Below the pieces are notes generated by a model. The model searched no databases. It was not told where the DNA came from and saw nothing but the letters and a program-made list of their open reading frames with translations. From assembly GCA_002067795.1 (NCBI GenBank), contig MVQI01000016.1, forward strand, positions 1-40,854: DNA of 40,854 nt, given 5' to 3'. Within the stretch, counting starts at the first letter, position 1. Each line of letters opens with the position of its first letter. Position numbers and translations under genes: made by a program. This DNA comes from Methanosaeta sp. PtaB.Bin039. Lineage in GTDB: Archaea; Halobacteriota; Methanosarcinia; Methanotrichales; Methanotrichaceae. Positions 9,181 to 19,956 of this stretch are shown in pieces.

Positions 9181-10293
9181 CTAAAACACCGCCAGGATGT
9201 CAGAGGGTTCTGCTCTTCTTACAAGACTGGCCAGCGGGTCACGGGACCCTTTCATATTTCTGGAGCTGGCAGAGACCACCATGATTCGTGCCGCTTTGCC
9301 GACCTCTATGGACCCGATCTCCTGCTCCAATCCAAGGGCTTTTGCTCCATTTAGCGTGCACATCTTAAATACCTGTCTGTCATCGTGCAGCAACGCCTTG
9401 CTGATCAGTTCCATCTCCCGGAAGAGGTTGGTGGAGTTCAGCATCAGGTTGTCCGAGCCCACGCATACATTGATCCCCAGCCCGACCATGGCCGAAATAT
9501 CCGGAAGGCCGCAACCTGTGGCCAGGTTAGATCTGGGACAGACCGCAACGCTTGCCCCAGTGCCTGCCACCTTCTCAAGGTCGGCCGGCGTGGCAGATGT
9601 CAGATGAATCAGGAGGTCTGGCTGCAGTGACAGTGCAGACTCGATATCGTCCCTGCCAGATTCGCCTGCATGAACTGCCAGATGCATTCCCCTGGACCTG
9701 GCAGCTACTGCTGCCCGCTTCACCCATTCCCATGGATGATCCCGGGTGCTGGATAGCCCCAGGCCGAAGCAATCGGGGTGGATATCGGTTCCGCCCGGAT
9801 CAGGGCGGCCGAAGATGCGGGAGATCAGAGGCAATCCATGCAGAGCATCAAGCAATAGTGAGACTCCGGATGGCCCTCCCTCTCGAAAATCGGCAAATGC
9901 GCAGGTTCCCCCATCCAGCATCTCCAGGGCTGCACTGCGCATAGACGATCTCAGCTCCTCACAACTGGCAGATTCCAGCAGCCTGTGCTTGAGGCCGCCT
10001 GGACCAACAAGCTGGGATAGAGGGGCGTAAGGCGGGTCTTTGGACAGGCCGTCGGCCAGGTGGGTATGGGAGTTGACCAGTGCCGGGGCGATTATATGCT
10101 CTTCCATCCTCGTCCTCTCCTGGCCCACCTCCTTGATCCTCCCTCCCTTCAGGCAGACGTAACCCGGATGGACCAGAAGATCGTCTCCGGATATCACCAT
10201 TCCCGATAGGATTATCTCATCGGACCCATCAGAACTCTGGTCACCTGACGAAATGGGCCTGCCAAAGGTCAGATGGTCTTGCCAGCGCCTCAT
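9181..10293 (-). CDS. Amidohydrolase-family metal-dependent hydrolase
   Basis: About 370 residues of the amidohydrolase (cytosine deaminase/SAH deaminase-like) TIM-barrel family. The first metal motif NSHTH lies about 75 residues in, the second is HAGE, a third His is in LLIHLTSA, and the metal Asp is in GSDN. A C-terminal beta-sandwich strand (IGSIEVGKAARIMVV) closes the fold. It likely hydrolyses an amino or amide group on a ring compound; the substrate is unknown. ATG at 10293 is favoured by GGTGAT four bases upstream; an in-frame ATG at 10362 would add 23 residues but has no ribosome binding site. It lies downstream of herA on the same strand, so may be co-transcribed, without an obvious functional link. 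Confidence 0.82.
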   Translation of the reverse strand: MRRWQDHLTFGRPISSGDQSSDGSDEIILSGMVISGDDLLVHPGYVCLKGGRIKEVGQERTRMEEHIIAPALVNSHTHLADGLSKDPPYAPLSQLVGPGGLKHRLLESASCEELRSSMRSAALEMLDGGTCAFADFREGGPSGVSLLLDALHGLPLISRIFGRPDPGGTDIHPDCFGLGLSSTRDHPWEWVKRAAVAARSRGMHLAVHAGESGRDDIESALSLQPDLLIHLTSATPADLEKVAGTGASVAVCPRSNLATGCGLPDISAMVGLGINVCVGSDNLMLNSTNLFREMELISKALLHDDRQVFKMCTLNGAKALGLEQEIGSIEVGKAARIMVVSASSRNMKGSRDPLASLVRRAEPSDILAVF

Positions 10294-10389
10294 ATCAATC
10301 ACCCAATTGTCGGACCAGCGCGCGGGAAAAGGAGATTCGACAAGCCTTTCTACATTGCCCATCCCACGCCAGGAGAGGCCACACGTCGG

Positions 10390-11934
10390 TCAGGCTCGCC
10401 TGGGGCCGAATACCTTCTTCAGGATGGAGCCGGAAGCACGGGACGGCGGCCTTCTGCCTGAAGCTTCGCCTTCGGCAATCCCGGGGCGCGCAAGCGGTTC
10501 TTCGGCCACGATGGGGGTGCTGATGCCGCCATGCCTTGATTTTCGCGGCCGAACCGCCACAACCACAGGTCGTTCGATCTCGTTGCTGACCAGCATGGCT
10601 GTGCCGGGAGCGAGCCGCTTGATCTCCTCCTCCAGCTCTGCCGTCATCCCCTCGAGGCCCTTGGAAAGCGCCTTCAGATCGTTGGGGTTTGTAACCCGCA
10701 TAATTATCTGGGTATTGCACTGGGATATCACGTTCTTATCTACCCGGGCCGGCCTCTGGCTTATGATCATGAGTCCCAGTCCGAACTTTCGCCCCTCGGC
10801 AGCTATCGTCCGAATTATGCTTGTTGAGGCTGCCCTCCCACTTCCTCTCTCCGGGATATAGTTATGAGCCTCCTCGACGACCACCATACCCGGAGCCACG
10901 CGGCCCATCTTCCTGGCATCGAAGAGCTCGGAGAGCACCCTGGCCACGATCATCGACTGCATCTCCGGCAGCACTCCGGTCATATCAAGTATGGCTGCTC
11001 GACCCCGCTGCAGAAGCTCGGATGGATGTGTCGGCTCACCTGAGAATATGCCTGCCTCAAGAAGGGACTCAAGTTGGGATATGAGCGCCCATTTTCCCTT
11101 GGAGGTGGACTTCTCAACCTGACGGATTATATCCTCAAGTTGGTATGTGTCTGCCTCAGCGCTCAGCGCCGAGATGGCCTCGTAGAGCAGGCCCAAGGAA
11201 GCGCTGCTCTCCTCAGGCATCATGCGGGATAGATCGCGCGCTGTCAGGTTCATCCCGTCGAATCGGAACGGTCGATCGGCTTTGGGATTGAGGACCTGGT
11301 TGGCCGGGGTATAGACAACCACGTCGTACCCCCTGGGCTTGATCTTGAAGCGGGCGAACTGGCCTTCGCGGTTTGGCAGGCGCATGGAAGAGTACTCGCC
11401 GTGGGTATCGATAACCAGCAGGGCTACGCCCCGCTCAAGCAGCTCCTCGAGTATCACAGCTGCGGTATACGATTTTCCGCTCCCTGTCTTGGCCAGCACG
11501 CTGCAATGCTTCTGTACGAGCGTGTTTGCGTCGAGGGTCACCCTCAGGTCATAGCCTCGCAGCAGACCGATATACATCTCGCCTCTGGTAAGGCCGAGAC
11601 ATGAGGAGATCATCTTCTCCTCGGCCATAAAGACCTCGTCACCCGGCCGTGGCGGGCTGCTCGGCAAGCGCAGGTGGCCGCTGTGACCCACGCCGAGCAC
11701 CCTTGCCTCTGCCACCACCCACTCCCGTGACGTGGTCGGCGCCCCGGCCCTCTCCATGTGGGCCAGGTTGAACGCTGAGTTGGACCTCTTGATCTCCTCC
11801 ACCTGAGCCAATACGAAGTCCCGCCCCTCGATCTTCACCTTGACATAATCCCCACGGCCGATGGTTCTGGTGATCAGGAACTTGAACTGAACCGGGCTTG
11901 TCTCGCCCACGATGATGCCTACTGAACCCTTCAA
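10390..11934 (-). CDS. herA: HerA-type DNA translocase/helicase ATPase
   Basis: A 514-residue HerA-FtsK superfamily ATPase. An N-terminal HAS-barrel (residues 1-100) is followed by Walker A KTGSGKSYT near residue 151, LLVIDTHGEYSSM (an IDTHGEY motif typical of HerA), Walker B-like GMVVVEEAHN near residue 325, and the arginine/sensor region ISQRP. HerA forms hexameric rings that, with the nuclease NurA, resect DNA ends in archaeal recombination. The start is TTG 11934, with GGTGAT 6-7 bases upstream. No nurA is next to it in this window. The C-terminal 40 residues are Arg/Pro rich and probably disordered. Confidence 0.87.
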   Translation of the reverse strand: MKGSVGIIVGETSPVQFKFLITRTIGRGDYVKVKIEGRDFVLAQVEEIKRSNSAFNLAHMERAGAPTTSREWVVAEARVLGVGHSGHLRLPSSPPRPGDEVFMAEEKMISSCLGLTRGEMYIGLLRGYDLRVTLDANTLVQKHCSVLAKTGSGKSYTAAVILEELLERGVALLVIDTHGEYSSMRLPNREGQFARFKIKPRGYDVVVYTPANQVLNPKADRPFRFDGMNLTARDLSRMMPEESSASLGLLYEAISALSAEADTYQLEDIIRQVEKSTSKGKWALISQLESLLEAGIFSGEPTHPSELLQRGRAAILDMTGVLPEMQSMIVARVLSELFDARKMGRVAPGMVVVEEAHNYIPERGSGRAASTSIIRTIAAEGRKFGLGLMIISQRPARVDKNVISQCNTQIIMRVTNPNDLKALSKGLEGMTAELEEEIKRLAPGTAMLVSNEIERPVVVAVRPRKSRHGGISTPIVAEEPLARPGIAEGEASGRRPPSRASGSILKKVFGPRRA

Positions 11935-12249
11935 TTAAAATCACCGTTGATCTTGATGGCCATTTGGTCCCAAACCCCCTGGAGGGTAATACTCTTGACC
12001 TTATCCTTTTTATTTTTTTCCCGCCAAGAAGCCGCTTACAACAAAATAATCGAGACATGTACCGTGAAAAGGCGAACGACGAACACTGCCCTGCGAGCGG
12101 CTCTCCGTCTTCTTGTGACAATTCCGTCAGGCAAATCCCTTTGGAAATAGGAAGCAAGCGACATGGTGGTCGGTGCAGCATATTCCCAAGACGGCAAGGG
12201 CACAGTCCGGGGCAGGTCGGCCCCGGAGGAGCCTCAGATCGTATCCCTT
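11935..12249. other. Intergenic region upstream of herA
   Basis: 315 bp with no credible gene. It contains the GGTGAT ribosome binding site of herA next to 11940, and an AT-rich block (12000-12018) that on the minus strand could hold the herA promoter. ORFs here are short and lack starts with a ribosome binding site. Confidence 0.4.
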
Positions 12250-12978
12250 CTAGTAGCTCCCTCTTCGACCCAGCATGTTTCCAAATAGAAGGCCTGCCCC
12301 AAGCCCTGCCAGATGGGCCATATGCGCTATGCCGTCTGAGCCGCCCAGGCTCATCTGATAGAACAGATCGATGGCCGCGAAGAGGATGATTGCAACGGTG
12401 ATGCTGATTGGAAGCGGAATCGGAAATATGATCACCCTTATCTCCGGCGCCAGCAAGGCCAGGCAGCCCATTACCCCCATGACCGCACCGCTTGCCCCCA
12501 TGATGAATCCGCTGGAGAATAGAACCTCGGCCAGACCGCCCACCAGCCCCGAGACCAGGAATACCATTAGAAATCTGCGCTCACCTATCCTGTTCTCCAG
12601 CTGCGTCCCGAAGAAGAAGAGGGCGAGCATATTCCAGAAGAGATGGGAGAAGTCTGCATGGACGAAGATATGGGTTAATATGGTCCAGGGACGCACCGAA
12701 AGCAGGCTTCCTTTGAGTGCCAGCTGGGTATAGACCAGGCCTGGGACAGCCAGGGAAAAGAGCATAACCAGCACGCAGATCCCGATTATCAGGAGCACAG
12801 GGGTTACGGGCAGCTCAAACTCGTCGCTCTTGCCGGACGACCGATCCCACTGCCTCTCATCCCACCTATCGTCATCCCAGCGATCCGAGTCCGATCCCTT
12901 CTCCCATCCCGACCTGGATAGGCGGACCGGACCTGAAGGACTATCGTTGTCAGTTGCCGCATTTCCCAATGAGCTCAC
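12250..12978 (-). CDS. Rhomboid-family intramembrane serine protease
   Basis: A 242-residue membrane protease. The first 70 residues are soluble and rich in Asp, Arg, Ser and Trp. About six membrane segments follow. The family signatures are HLFWNMLALFFFG (the H...N pair in TM2), the catalytic Ser in GASGAVMG near residue 160, and the catalytic His in HMAHLAGLGAG near residue 220, so the enzyme should be active. It cleaves membrane proteins within or near the bilayer; its targets are unknown. Its ATG overlaps the stop of the NYN gene by 4 bases, so the two are translationally coupled. Confidence 0.92.
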   Translation of the reverse strand: MSSLGNAATDNDSPSGPVRLSRSGWEKGSDSDRWDDDRWDERQWDRSSGKSDEFELPVTPVLLIIGICVLVMLFSLAVPGLVYTQLALKGSLLSVRPWTILTHIFVHADFSHLFWNMLALFFFGTQLENRIGERRFLMVFLVSGLVGGLAEVLFSSGFIMGASGAVMGVMGCLALLAPEIRVIIFPIPLPISITVAIILFAAIDLFYQMSLGGSDGIAHMAHLAGLGAGLLFGNMLGRRGSY

Positions 12979-13460
12979 TCCGTAACGTACTCTCCGTTGC
13001 GCAGGACTATGACGTAATCTGCCGAGTTCTTAAGGGCTACAGAGAAGCCGGGCTCAGCCCCGAATATTATAGTCTCCTTGCCATGCTCCATGGCTTTCAT
13101 CAGGACAGGCTTGAGATCGGCATCCCGAGTTACCAGGGCCAGGGTATCTATGACCGGGTTGTATATCATGTCCACTCCTTCAACAGCCATCCGGACATCC
13201 ACATCGCTGCTGCATATGATCGGTTCAAAACCCTGGTTCTCCACCGCCTCCACCAGCTTCTCCGAGGCATACTGATTGAGAAACACCTTGCCCACCTTGA
13301 TATCTCCATAGTCCCTAAGGAGATCCCGGATCTCCTCTAGGTCCATCTGGAACTCCTTTCTGAGCATATTTGGGCCATCGACAAGGAGGCCGATCTTCTT
13401 TCGGCCTTTCTCTTTCTTTGATCCCAGATACTTCAAGATGTGCTCGAAGTTGATCGCCAT
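12975..13460 (-). CDS. NYN-domain (LabA/DUF88-like) putative RNase
   Basis: A 161-residue protein of the archaeal NYN family (PIN-like fold, TIGR00288-type). The metal-binding acidic residues are visible in GLLVDGPNM (about residue 25), SSDVDVRM (near 84) and LVTRDADLKPVL (near 110). NYN domains are predicted ribonucleases acting on RNA in the cytoplasm. It lies second in a likely operon: a 69-residue ORF 4 bp upstream, and the rhomboid gene overlapping by 4 bp at the 3' end. This RNase-protease pairing has no known purpose. Confidence 0.88.
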   Translation of the reverse strand: MAINFEHILKYLGSKKEKGRKKIGLLVDGPNMLRKEFQMDLEEIRDLLRDYGDIKVGKVFLNQYASEKLVEAVENQGFEPIICSSDVDVRMAVEGVDMIYNPVIDTLALVTRDADLKPVLMKAMEHGKETIIFGAEPGFSVALKNSADYVIVLRNGEYVTE

Positions 13461-13464
13461 CAGA

Positions 13465-13674
13465 TCACTGATCCGACCACGAAGTTCTTATGTATCGCTC
13501 AAATAATTTTCCGTATTCGCTGCATTTCCAAAAGGACATATCGGAAAGATCCCTCACCCGGCCCTCTGGCAAATCCTCCTGGGAAGAGGTTTCAAGCGGT
13601 CCATGTTGCACGCCGCCCACCATGATTAGATTCAGGCTGCCCGCGGTTTGGGTGCGGATTAGGACCTTTGCCAT
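13465..13674 (-). CDS. Small hypothetical protein, 69 aa
   Basis: An unrecognised 69-residue protein. It has a beta-rich N terminus (MAKVLIRTQTAGSLNLIMVG) and a C-terminal part with W-K-C-S-E-Y and FERYIRTSW. No membrane segment is present. Support for a real gene: a strong TATA-like element 37-46 bp upstream with nothing else to serve, and the 4-bp distance to the NYN gene. Against it: no ribosome binding site before the ATG and no recognised family. It would be the first gene of a small ORF-NYN-rhomboid operon. Confidence 0.5.
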   Translation of the reverse strand: MAKVLIRTQTAGSLNLIMVGGVQHGPLETSSQEDLPEGRVRDLSDMSFWKCSEYGKLFERYIRTSWSDQ

Positions 13675-13710
13675 TGCTGGGTTATTCTCTATCTTGAAGG
13701 ATCGATCTCG

Positions 13711-13720
13711 AATATACTTT
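13711..13720 (-). promoter_or_regulatory. TATA box of the NYN/rhomboid operon
   Basis: On the minus strand GGAAAGTATATTCG resembles a BRE plus TATA box. It abuts the TatD stop codon (13723-13725), and places transcription start near 13687, about a dozen bases before ATG 13674. Confidence 0.5.
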
Positions 13721-13722
13721 CC

Positions 13723-14484
13723 TCAGATTCCGTAGATCCTCCTGGTGTTGCGGACGGTGGCATCTGCCAGTGCTTCGGGCGTCATCCCACGAAGGCGTGC
13801 GATGAGCTGCACGGAGTCCAGCACGAAGGCGGGCTCGTTTCGCCCCCTGCGAGGGGAGAGAAAAGGGCTGTCGGTCTCTATCAGAAGCTGGTCTATCGGA
13901 ACCTGGCGAGCCACTGCCTGGTGCGGGACTGAGCGGCAGACCACGGTGGCTATGGAAATGTAGAAGCCCTTATCGGCGATCTGCTTCATGGTGGCAAGGG
14001 AGCCGCTATAGCAGTGAAACACGACCTTCTTTTGGTCTTTCACCATCTGAAAGGCCTGCTCTTCGGTATCCCTGGCGTGGATGACCAGCGGCTTGTCCAG
14101 CTCTGCAGCCAGGTCGATCATCTGCTGAAAGACCGAGACCTGCCTCGCCCGCAAGGCCGGATCTGTCACACGATAGTAGTCAAGGCCCGCCTCGCCAACA
14201 CCGATGATATCGTCAGCCTGTGACCGGATGAAGTCCTTGAGTTCGGACATATCGCGATTGCTGAACCTTTCCAGCGAGTTTGGGCTCAGGCCCAATGTGG
14301 CGTGCAAGAAGGGGTACTGACGAACGAGCTCCATGGTCCGGCGGTTGGTTGGCAGATCGACACCGGAGTTTATCATCTCCACAATCCCTGCTGACCTGGC
14401 TCTATCCATCACCGCCGCTCTGTCCTTGCTGAAGTGCTTGAAGTCCAGATGACAGTGGGCATCGATAACTGAAACGCTGTTCAA
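13723..14484 (-). CDS. tatD: TatD-family metal-dependent hydrolase
   Basis: A 253-residue TatD-type enzyme of the amidohydrolase fold, a metal-dependent DNase/phosphoesterase of the cytoplasm. Metal ligands are visible as DAHCHLD near residue 9, GEAGLDY (Glu near 98), VIHARD (near 133), FHCYSG (near 155) and ETDSPFL (near 202), all intact. The start is TTG 14484, supported by GGAGGT eight bases upstream. It is flanked by the leuA/cimA-type gene upstream and the NYN operon downstream. Confidence 0.9.
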   Translation of the reverse strand: MNSVSVIDAHCHLDFKHFSKDRAAVMDRARSAGIVEMINSGVDLPTNRRTMELVRQYPFLHATLGLSPNSLERFSNRDMSELKDFIRSQADDIIGVGEAGLDYYRVTDPALRARQVSVFQQMIDLAAELDKPLVIHARDTEEQAFQMVKDQKKVVFHCYSGSLATMKQIADKGFYISIATVVCRSVPHQAVARQVPIDQLLIETDSPFLSPRRGRNEPAFVLDSVQLIARLRGMTPEALADATVRNTRRIYGI

Positions 14485-14611
14485 TGTAGCTATACCTCCG
14501 ACATTTGAGATGAAAGGACTTGATGCAATCGGAAAAGAAAATATGGCGGGGCATTGCAGGGCGCTGCCTGAAAGATCCCTGCCTGGCAGCTCCTGAGCCC
14601 TGGCAAAGTCT

Positions 14612-16246
14612 TTATCGTGCTTCCCTCTCCTCCAGAAGAATCAGGCGATTGATGGCGCTTACCAATGCTTCCACCGAGGCCATGACAATGTCCTCCCTGG
14701 CGGACCGGGCCGAGACCTTCCTGCCGGCCTCGTCCTCCATTGCGATTATCACCTCGGCCAGCGCGTCTGAGCCCCCTGTGATCGCCTCGATTCGGAAGTC
14801 CCGCACACGCATGAGGCTGTCCTGTCCCAGAAGCCCGCGAACTGCCTTTACTGCTGCGTCAACAGGCCCCACCCCTATGTTGGCCACTACCCGCTCCTCT
14901 CCCCTCACAAGTGCCCGCACCGTAGCGGTTGGGGTTATTATGTTTCCGGTCATCACCGATACCTCCTTGAGGACCAGGGCCTGATGACCTCTGTCCACCT
15001 CTCCTAAGACGACCTCGGCGATTGTCTGGAGATCGGCATCTGTGACCTGCTTTCCTTTGTCGCCAAGATCCTTGATGCGCTGAAGTATCTCGCCGAGCTG
15101 CTCCTCGCTTGGGAAGTAGCCAGCAAGGTCCAAGACCTGCTTGACTGCATGGCGGCCTGTGTGCTTGCCAAGCACTATCCTCCTCTTGTGGCCTACCATC
15201 TCAGGCGTCATTATGCCAGGCTCGAAGGTATCGCTCCGCTCGATTACGCCATGGCTGTGTATCCCGCTCTCGTGGGAAAACGCGTTCTCCCCAACTATGG
15301 GAGCGGTTATGGGTATTCGGGCCTCGGTGAGCCGCTCGACCAGCCTGGCGGTCTCCACCAGGAACTCGGTGCGGATATTGGTCCGCGCCCCATAGATCGA
15401 GTGAAGGCTCATGACCGTCTCGGCGAGGTTGGCGTTACCGGCACGCTCCCCAAGACCGTTGACCGTTACCTGCACCTCCCGGGCTCCGGCTTCAACTGCT
15501 GCCAGGCTGTTTGCGACAGCCAGGCCGAAGTCGTTATGGCAGTGGACATCGACCGGGACCTTCATGTAGCTGCAAACTTCCCCGACCAGACCATAGAAGA
15601 CCGATGGGGCCATAACTCCAACAGTGTCAGGAACGTTGACCGTATCAGCCCCTGCCTGCTGCACCGCCAGGAATATCTGGCGGAGGAAGTCGGGCGATGT
15701 GCGAGTGGCGTCCATGGCTGAGAAGAGACAGGGTACACCATGCTGCTTGACCATATCCACGGCCGCGACCGCCTCCTCCACGATCTGTTCCTTGCCCTTC
15801 TTGATAGTATGGGCAATCTGAATGTCAGACGTGGAGACGAAGACGTGCACCATGCCAACCCCAGCATCAAGACAGGCCGAGATATCCCTGGGCATGATCC
15901 TGGCCAGGCCGCAGACGGTGACTTCCAGACCCTCTCCGGCTATGCTGCGCACCGACTCGAACTCGCCTCTGGACGAGACCGGAAAGCCGGCCTCGATTAT
16001 GTCTACCCCAAGCTTGTCGAGCTGTCTGGCGATCACCAGCTTCTCCTCAGGGGTGAGAGATACGCCAGGCGTCTGCTCGCCGTCCCGGAGAGTGGTGTCG
16101 AAAACAGAAATCTCTTTTCCGCGAAGCTGTTCAATATTGTAGAAAACGATCCCACGCAGAGGATTCTTGCTGCATGGATATGAGGAAGACAGCTCCGCCG
16201 TATATACTTTTTCGTCTAAGCAGCCCATTCGAAAAAGCCCTGCCAT
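14612..16246 (-). CDS. 2-Isopropylmalate / (R)-citramalate synthase family enzyme
   Basis: An acyl-CoA:2-oxoacid condensing enzyme of leucine or isoleucine synthesis. The catalytic TIM barrel starts at [14 protein letters not shown] and has the HCHNDFG motif and the GLGERAGNA motif; the C-terminal LeuA dimer/regulatory domain covers the last 130 residues, so feedback control is likely. LeuA-like features (FSAMDATRT) favour isopropylmalate synthase, but citramalate synthase (CimA) is possible. The start is uncertain: ATG 16246 gives 544 residues but has no ribosome binding site, and a good TATA box (16200-16209) lies inside its first codons. The likely transcript starts near ATG 16175, whose frame stops at 16131; one T less in the run at 16143-16146 would join it to this frame. 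Confidence 0.85.
   Translation of the reverse strand: MAGLFRMGCLDEKVYTAELSSSYPCSKNPLRGIVFYNIEQLRGKEISVFDTTLRDGEQTPGVSLTPEEKLVIARQLDKLGVDIIEAGFPVSSRGEFESVRSIAGEGLEVTVCGLARIMPRDISACLDAGVGMVHVFVSTSDIQIAHTIKKGKEQIVEEAVAAVDMVKQHGVPCLFSAMDATRTSPDFLRQIFLAVQQAGADTVNVPDTVGVMAPSVFYGLVGEVCSYMKVPVDVHCHNDFGLAVANSLAAVEAGAREVQVTVNGLGERAGNANLAETVMSLHSIYGARTNIRTEFLVETARLVERLTEARIPITAPIVGENAFSHESGIHSHGVIERSDTFEPGIMTPEMVGHKRRIVLGKHTGRHAVKQVLDLAGYFPSEEQLGEILQRIKDLGDKGKQVTDADLQTIAEVVLGEVDRGHQALVLKEVSVMTGNIITPTATVRALVRGEERVVANIGVGPVDAAVKAVRGLLGQDSLMRVRDFRIEAITGGSDALAEVIIAMEDEAGRKVSARSAREDIVMASVEALVSAINRLILLEEREAR
16200..16209 (-). promoter_or_regulatory. TATA box inside the annotated 5' end of the leuA/cimA-type gene
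   Basis: On the minus strand AAAAAGTATATACGG is an excellent BRE/TATA match. It predicts transcription from about 16178, next to ATG 16175, which argues that the longer 5' end up to 16246 is not translated. Confidence 0.5.
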
Positions 16247-16601
16247 AAAGGAGCATGTCGAAGCGTCCCCACAAGAGCCGCGAGAGTGTGCTCATCCACT
16301 CCTCTTTCGCCAAAAAAACCGGCCTCCAATCCCCTCAAATCCCGGTGAATGCAGATCCTGCCACGCCAGACCGAACTATACAGGTGGCGAAGACAGCCAA
16401 AGATTGCCGGCAGAAGGATGGGAGCGGACTATTTACGCCATACGAGACAAAGCGATTGAGTTTTTCAAGAGAAGGACAGGTTTCCAACGATCATCGGAAA
16501 CGGTTGAGTGCTGAAGGGAAATGCCGTGAAAATCCGGATTCGTGGAGATTTTCTATTCAAAAAGAAAGGACGATTTTTCGGCCCTATCAGGCCAAAGACG
16601 C
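16247..16601. other. Intergenic region between leuA/cimA and FKBP genes
   Basis: 355 bp without a credible gene. A plus-strand ORF (16255-16686) runs through it, but it continues antisense into the FKBP gene and has low-complexity, unconvincing sequence. No terminator or tRNA is seen. Confidence 0.4.
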
Positions 16602-17357
16602 CTACTGCTGGCCAGGCCCCTCAGCCGCAGCCAGATCAGGCTCGCTCTTGGAAGGAGGCGAGATCAACTGGGACGTGACCCGCTGACCGGTGTGGGTCTC
16701 CACAAAACGCACCTCTTTTAGCTCCAAGGTGCGCAGGATCATATCTGCCAGACCTCGCCTGATCATGACCCATTCCTGGTAATAGGAAAGCTCCCAGGGT
16801 GTCTGGATCTCGGCCGCATCATCGATTATCCTGGCCTGCAGCTCGAGGCGGGCAAAGGCCTTGATCATCCCTTTGAGCTTCTCCTCCCGATCCTCGATCT
16901 GGCCCTGGATCTTGTAGTCGAAGGTCACATCCTGACCGGCCAGAGGGTGATTGAAGTCTACGGTTATACGCCGTCCAATTATCCTTGAGACTACGCCCAT
17001 CTTTCCGTCCAGTGAAACCCTCATGCCTGGAAGCGGCTTCTCCTGCTTGAAACGATTGGCCATGACCGTCTGGACATTGGCTGGATCGGTAACTCCATGG
17101 GCTTTCTCCGGAGGTACCTGCACCGTGCCAGAGAACCCTACCTCCTTTCCCAGCAGCTCCTCCTCAAGCCCGGCCACAACCTGCCCGGCTCCCAGTATTA
17201 TAATGCGAGGCCCATAAGAGGCTTCCTCGTCAAATATGCCCTTATCCTTGGCAAGCTGCTCATCTGTGGTCAGTATGGGCACTCCACCCACGCTCTCCGT
17301 ATAGTCCAGCAAGATGAAATCGCCATTCTTGAGAGTCATCCGAGATACCATCCTCAT
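16602..17357 (-). CDS. FKBP-type peptidyl-prolyl isomerase, long archaeal type
   Basis: A 251-residue FKBP/SlyD-like isomerase and chaperone of the cytoplasm. The FKBP domain begins at NGDFILLDYTE and has the LGAGQVVAGLEEEL segment of the active site; the inserted chaperone (IF) flap is at PPEKAHG...; the second half of the FKBP fold ends at VDFNHPLAGQDVTFDYKI (residues about 155-175). The remaining 75 residues are a C-terminal extension found in long archaeal FKBPs. Three close ATGs are possible (17357, 17351, 17339); 17357 is given because a TATA-like AGATATAAG lies about 35-40 bp upstream, but 17339 matches the usual family start best. Confidence 0.9.
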   Translation of the reverse strand: MRMVSRMTLKNGDFILLDYTESVGGVPILTTDEQLAKDKGIFDEEASYGPRIIILGAGQVVAGLEEELLGKEVGFSGTVQVPPEKAHGVTDPANVQTVMANRFKQEKPLPGMRVSLDGKMGVVSRIIGRRITVDFNHPLAGQDVTFDYKIQGQIEDREEKLKGMIKAFARLELQARIIDDAAEIQTPWELSYYQEWVMIRRGLADMILRTLELKEVRFVETHTGQRVTSQLISPPSKSEPDLAAAEGPGQQ

Positions 17358-17625
17358 CTAACAAAATCGATCTTCAGGCAGATCTTCCCTTACTTATATC
17401 TACCCATCATAAGCCTCGCTTGCGCCTGACCCATACCGGCACAGCCCCCATCAAGACTGTGAATTGGGCGTTCAAGATCCAGATGGTTTAAGCTCATCGA
17501 TCTCTGACTGAGAGATCCCTGTGATGGCCATCAGGTCGAAATAAGGCCTCACTCGGATCTCTTCGGAGAAGAACAGCCAGCTTGAGCGCGGTGCAGGGAT
17601 GCAGGTTCTTTTTCAAAGACAGACT

Positions 17626-18096
17626 TCAGATCAGGAAGTCGGCTATCCGTTCTGTCAGCGGCAGGTCGCAGTACATGCAGCGCAGCTGCACCGGACGCTT
17701 CTCCCGAACCTGCATCTGAGGACGGATAGGCTCTGATGAGTTCGATATGCAGTTCGGATTTTGGCACCGGACGACGCCGACGATCAGGTCTGGCAGGTCA
17801 ACAACATATTTTTCTGCGACCTCAAAGTCCCTCACTATGTTGATCGTGGCCCCAGGAGCTATCAGGGCGATCTTGTCCACCTCCTCAGAGAGCAGCTCCC
17901 GATCCTCAACCTTCACTATATCCTTCTTGCCAAGCTTTGGGCTGTCCACGTTCATAAGCACGCTGACCGTGGCCCCAGCTCCAGTGGTCCTGGATATGCC
18001 CAGGATCTTCAGGACGTTTAGGGCCTGCCCGCCAGGGATATGATCTATGACAGTTCCATTCCTGATCGGCCTGACCTTCAGCTCCTTCTCAGCCAT
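17626..18096 (-). CDS. pyrI: Aspartate carbamoyltransferase regulatory subunit
   Basis: A 156-residue PyrI, the nucleotide-binding regulatory chain of aspartate transcarbamoylase in pyrimidine synthesis. The allosteric domain begins [17 protein letters not shown], and the zinc site that contacts PyrB is formed by CQNPNC (near 105-110) and CMYC near residue 140, all four Cys present. ATG 18096 is chosen because GGAGTGAT lies seven bases upstream; a longer start at 18123 would overlap pyrB. It follows pyrB by 7 bp, so the two form an operon giving a 1:1 complex. Confidence 0.95.
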   Translation of the reverse strand: MAEKELKVRPIRNGTVIDHIPGGQALNVLKILGISRTTGAGATVSVLMNVDSPKLGKKDIVKVEDRELLSEEVDKIALIAPGATINIVRDFEVAEKYVVDLPDLIVGVVRCQNPNCISNSSEPIRPQMQVREKRPVQLRCMYCDLPLTERIADFLI

Positions 18097-18103
18097 TGGA
18101 AAA

Positions 18104-19940
<1,837 letters not shown>

Positions 19941-19956
19941 GACTTCGAATATGCGA

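Noticed and set aside
10253-10861. 202-aa plus-strand ORF opposite herA and the amidohydrolase
   Set aside because: Antisense shadow of two recognised genes; no family similarity.
16255-16686. 143-aa plus-strand ORF between leuA/cimA and FKBP genes
   Set aside because: It runs antisense into the FKBP gene, and the GGAG lies only one base from the ATG; composition is unconvincing.
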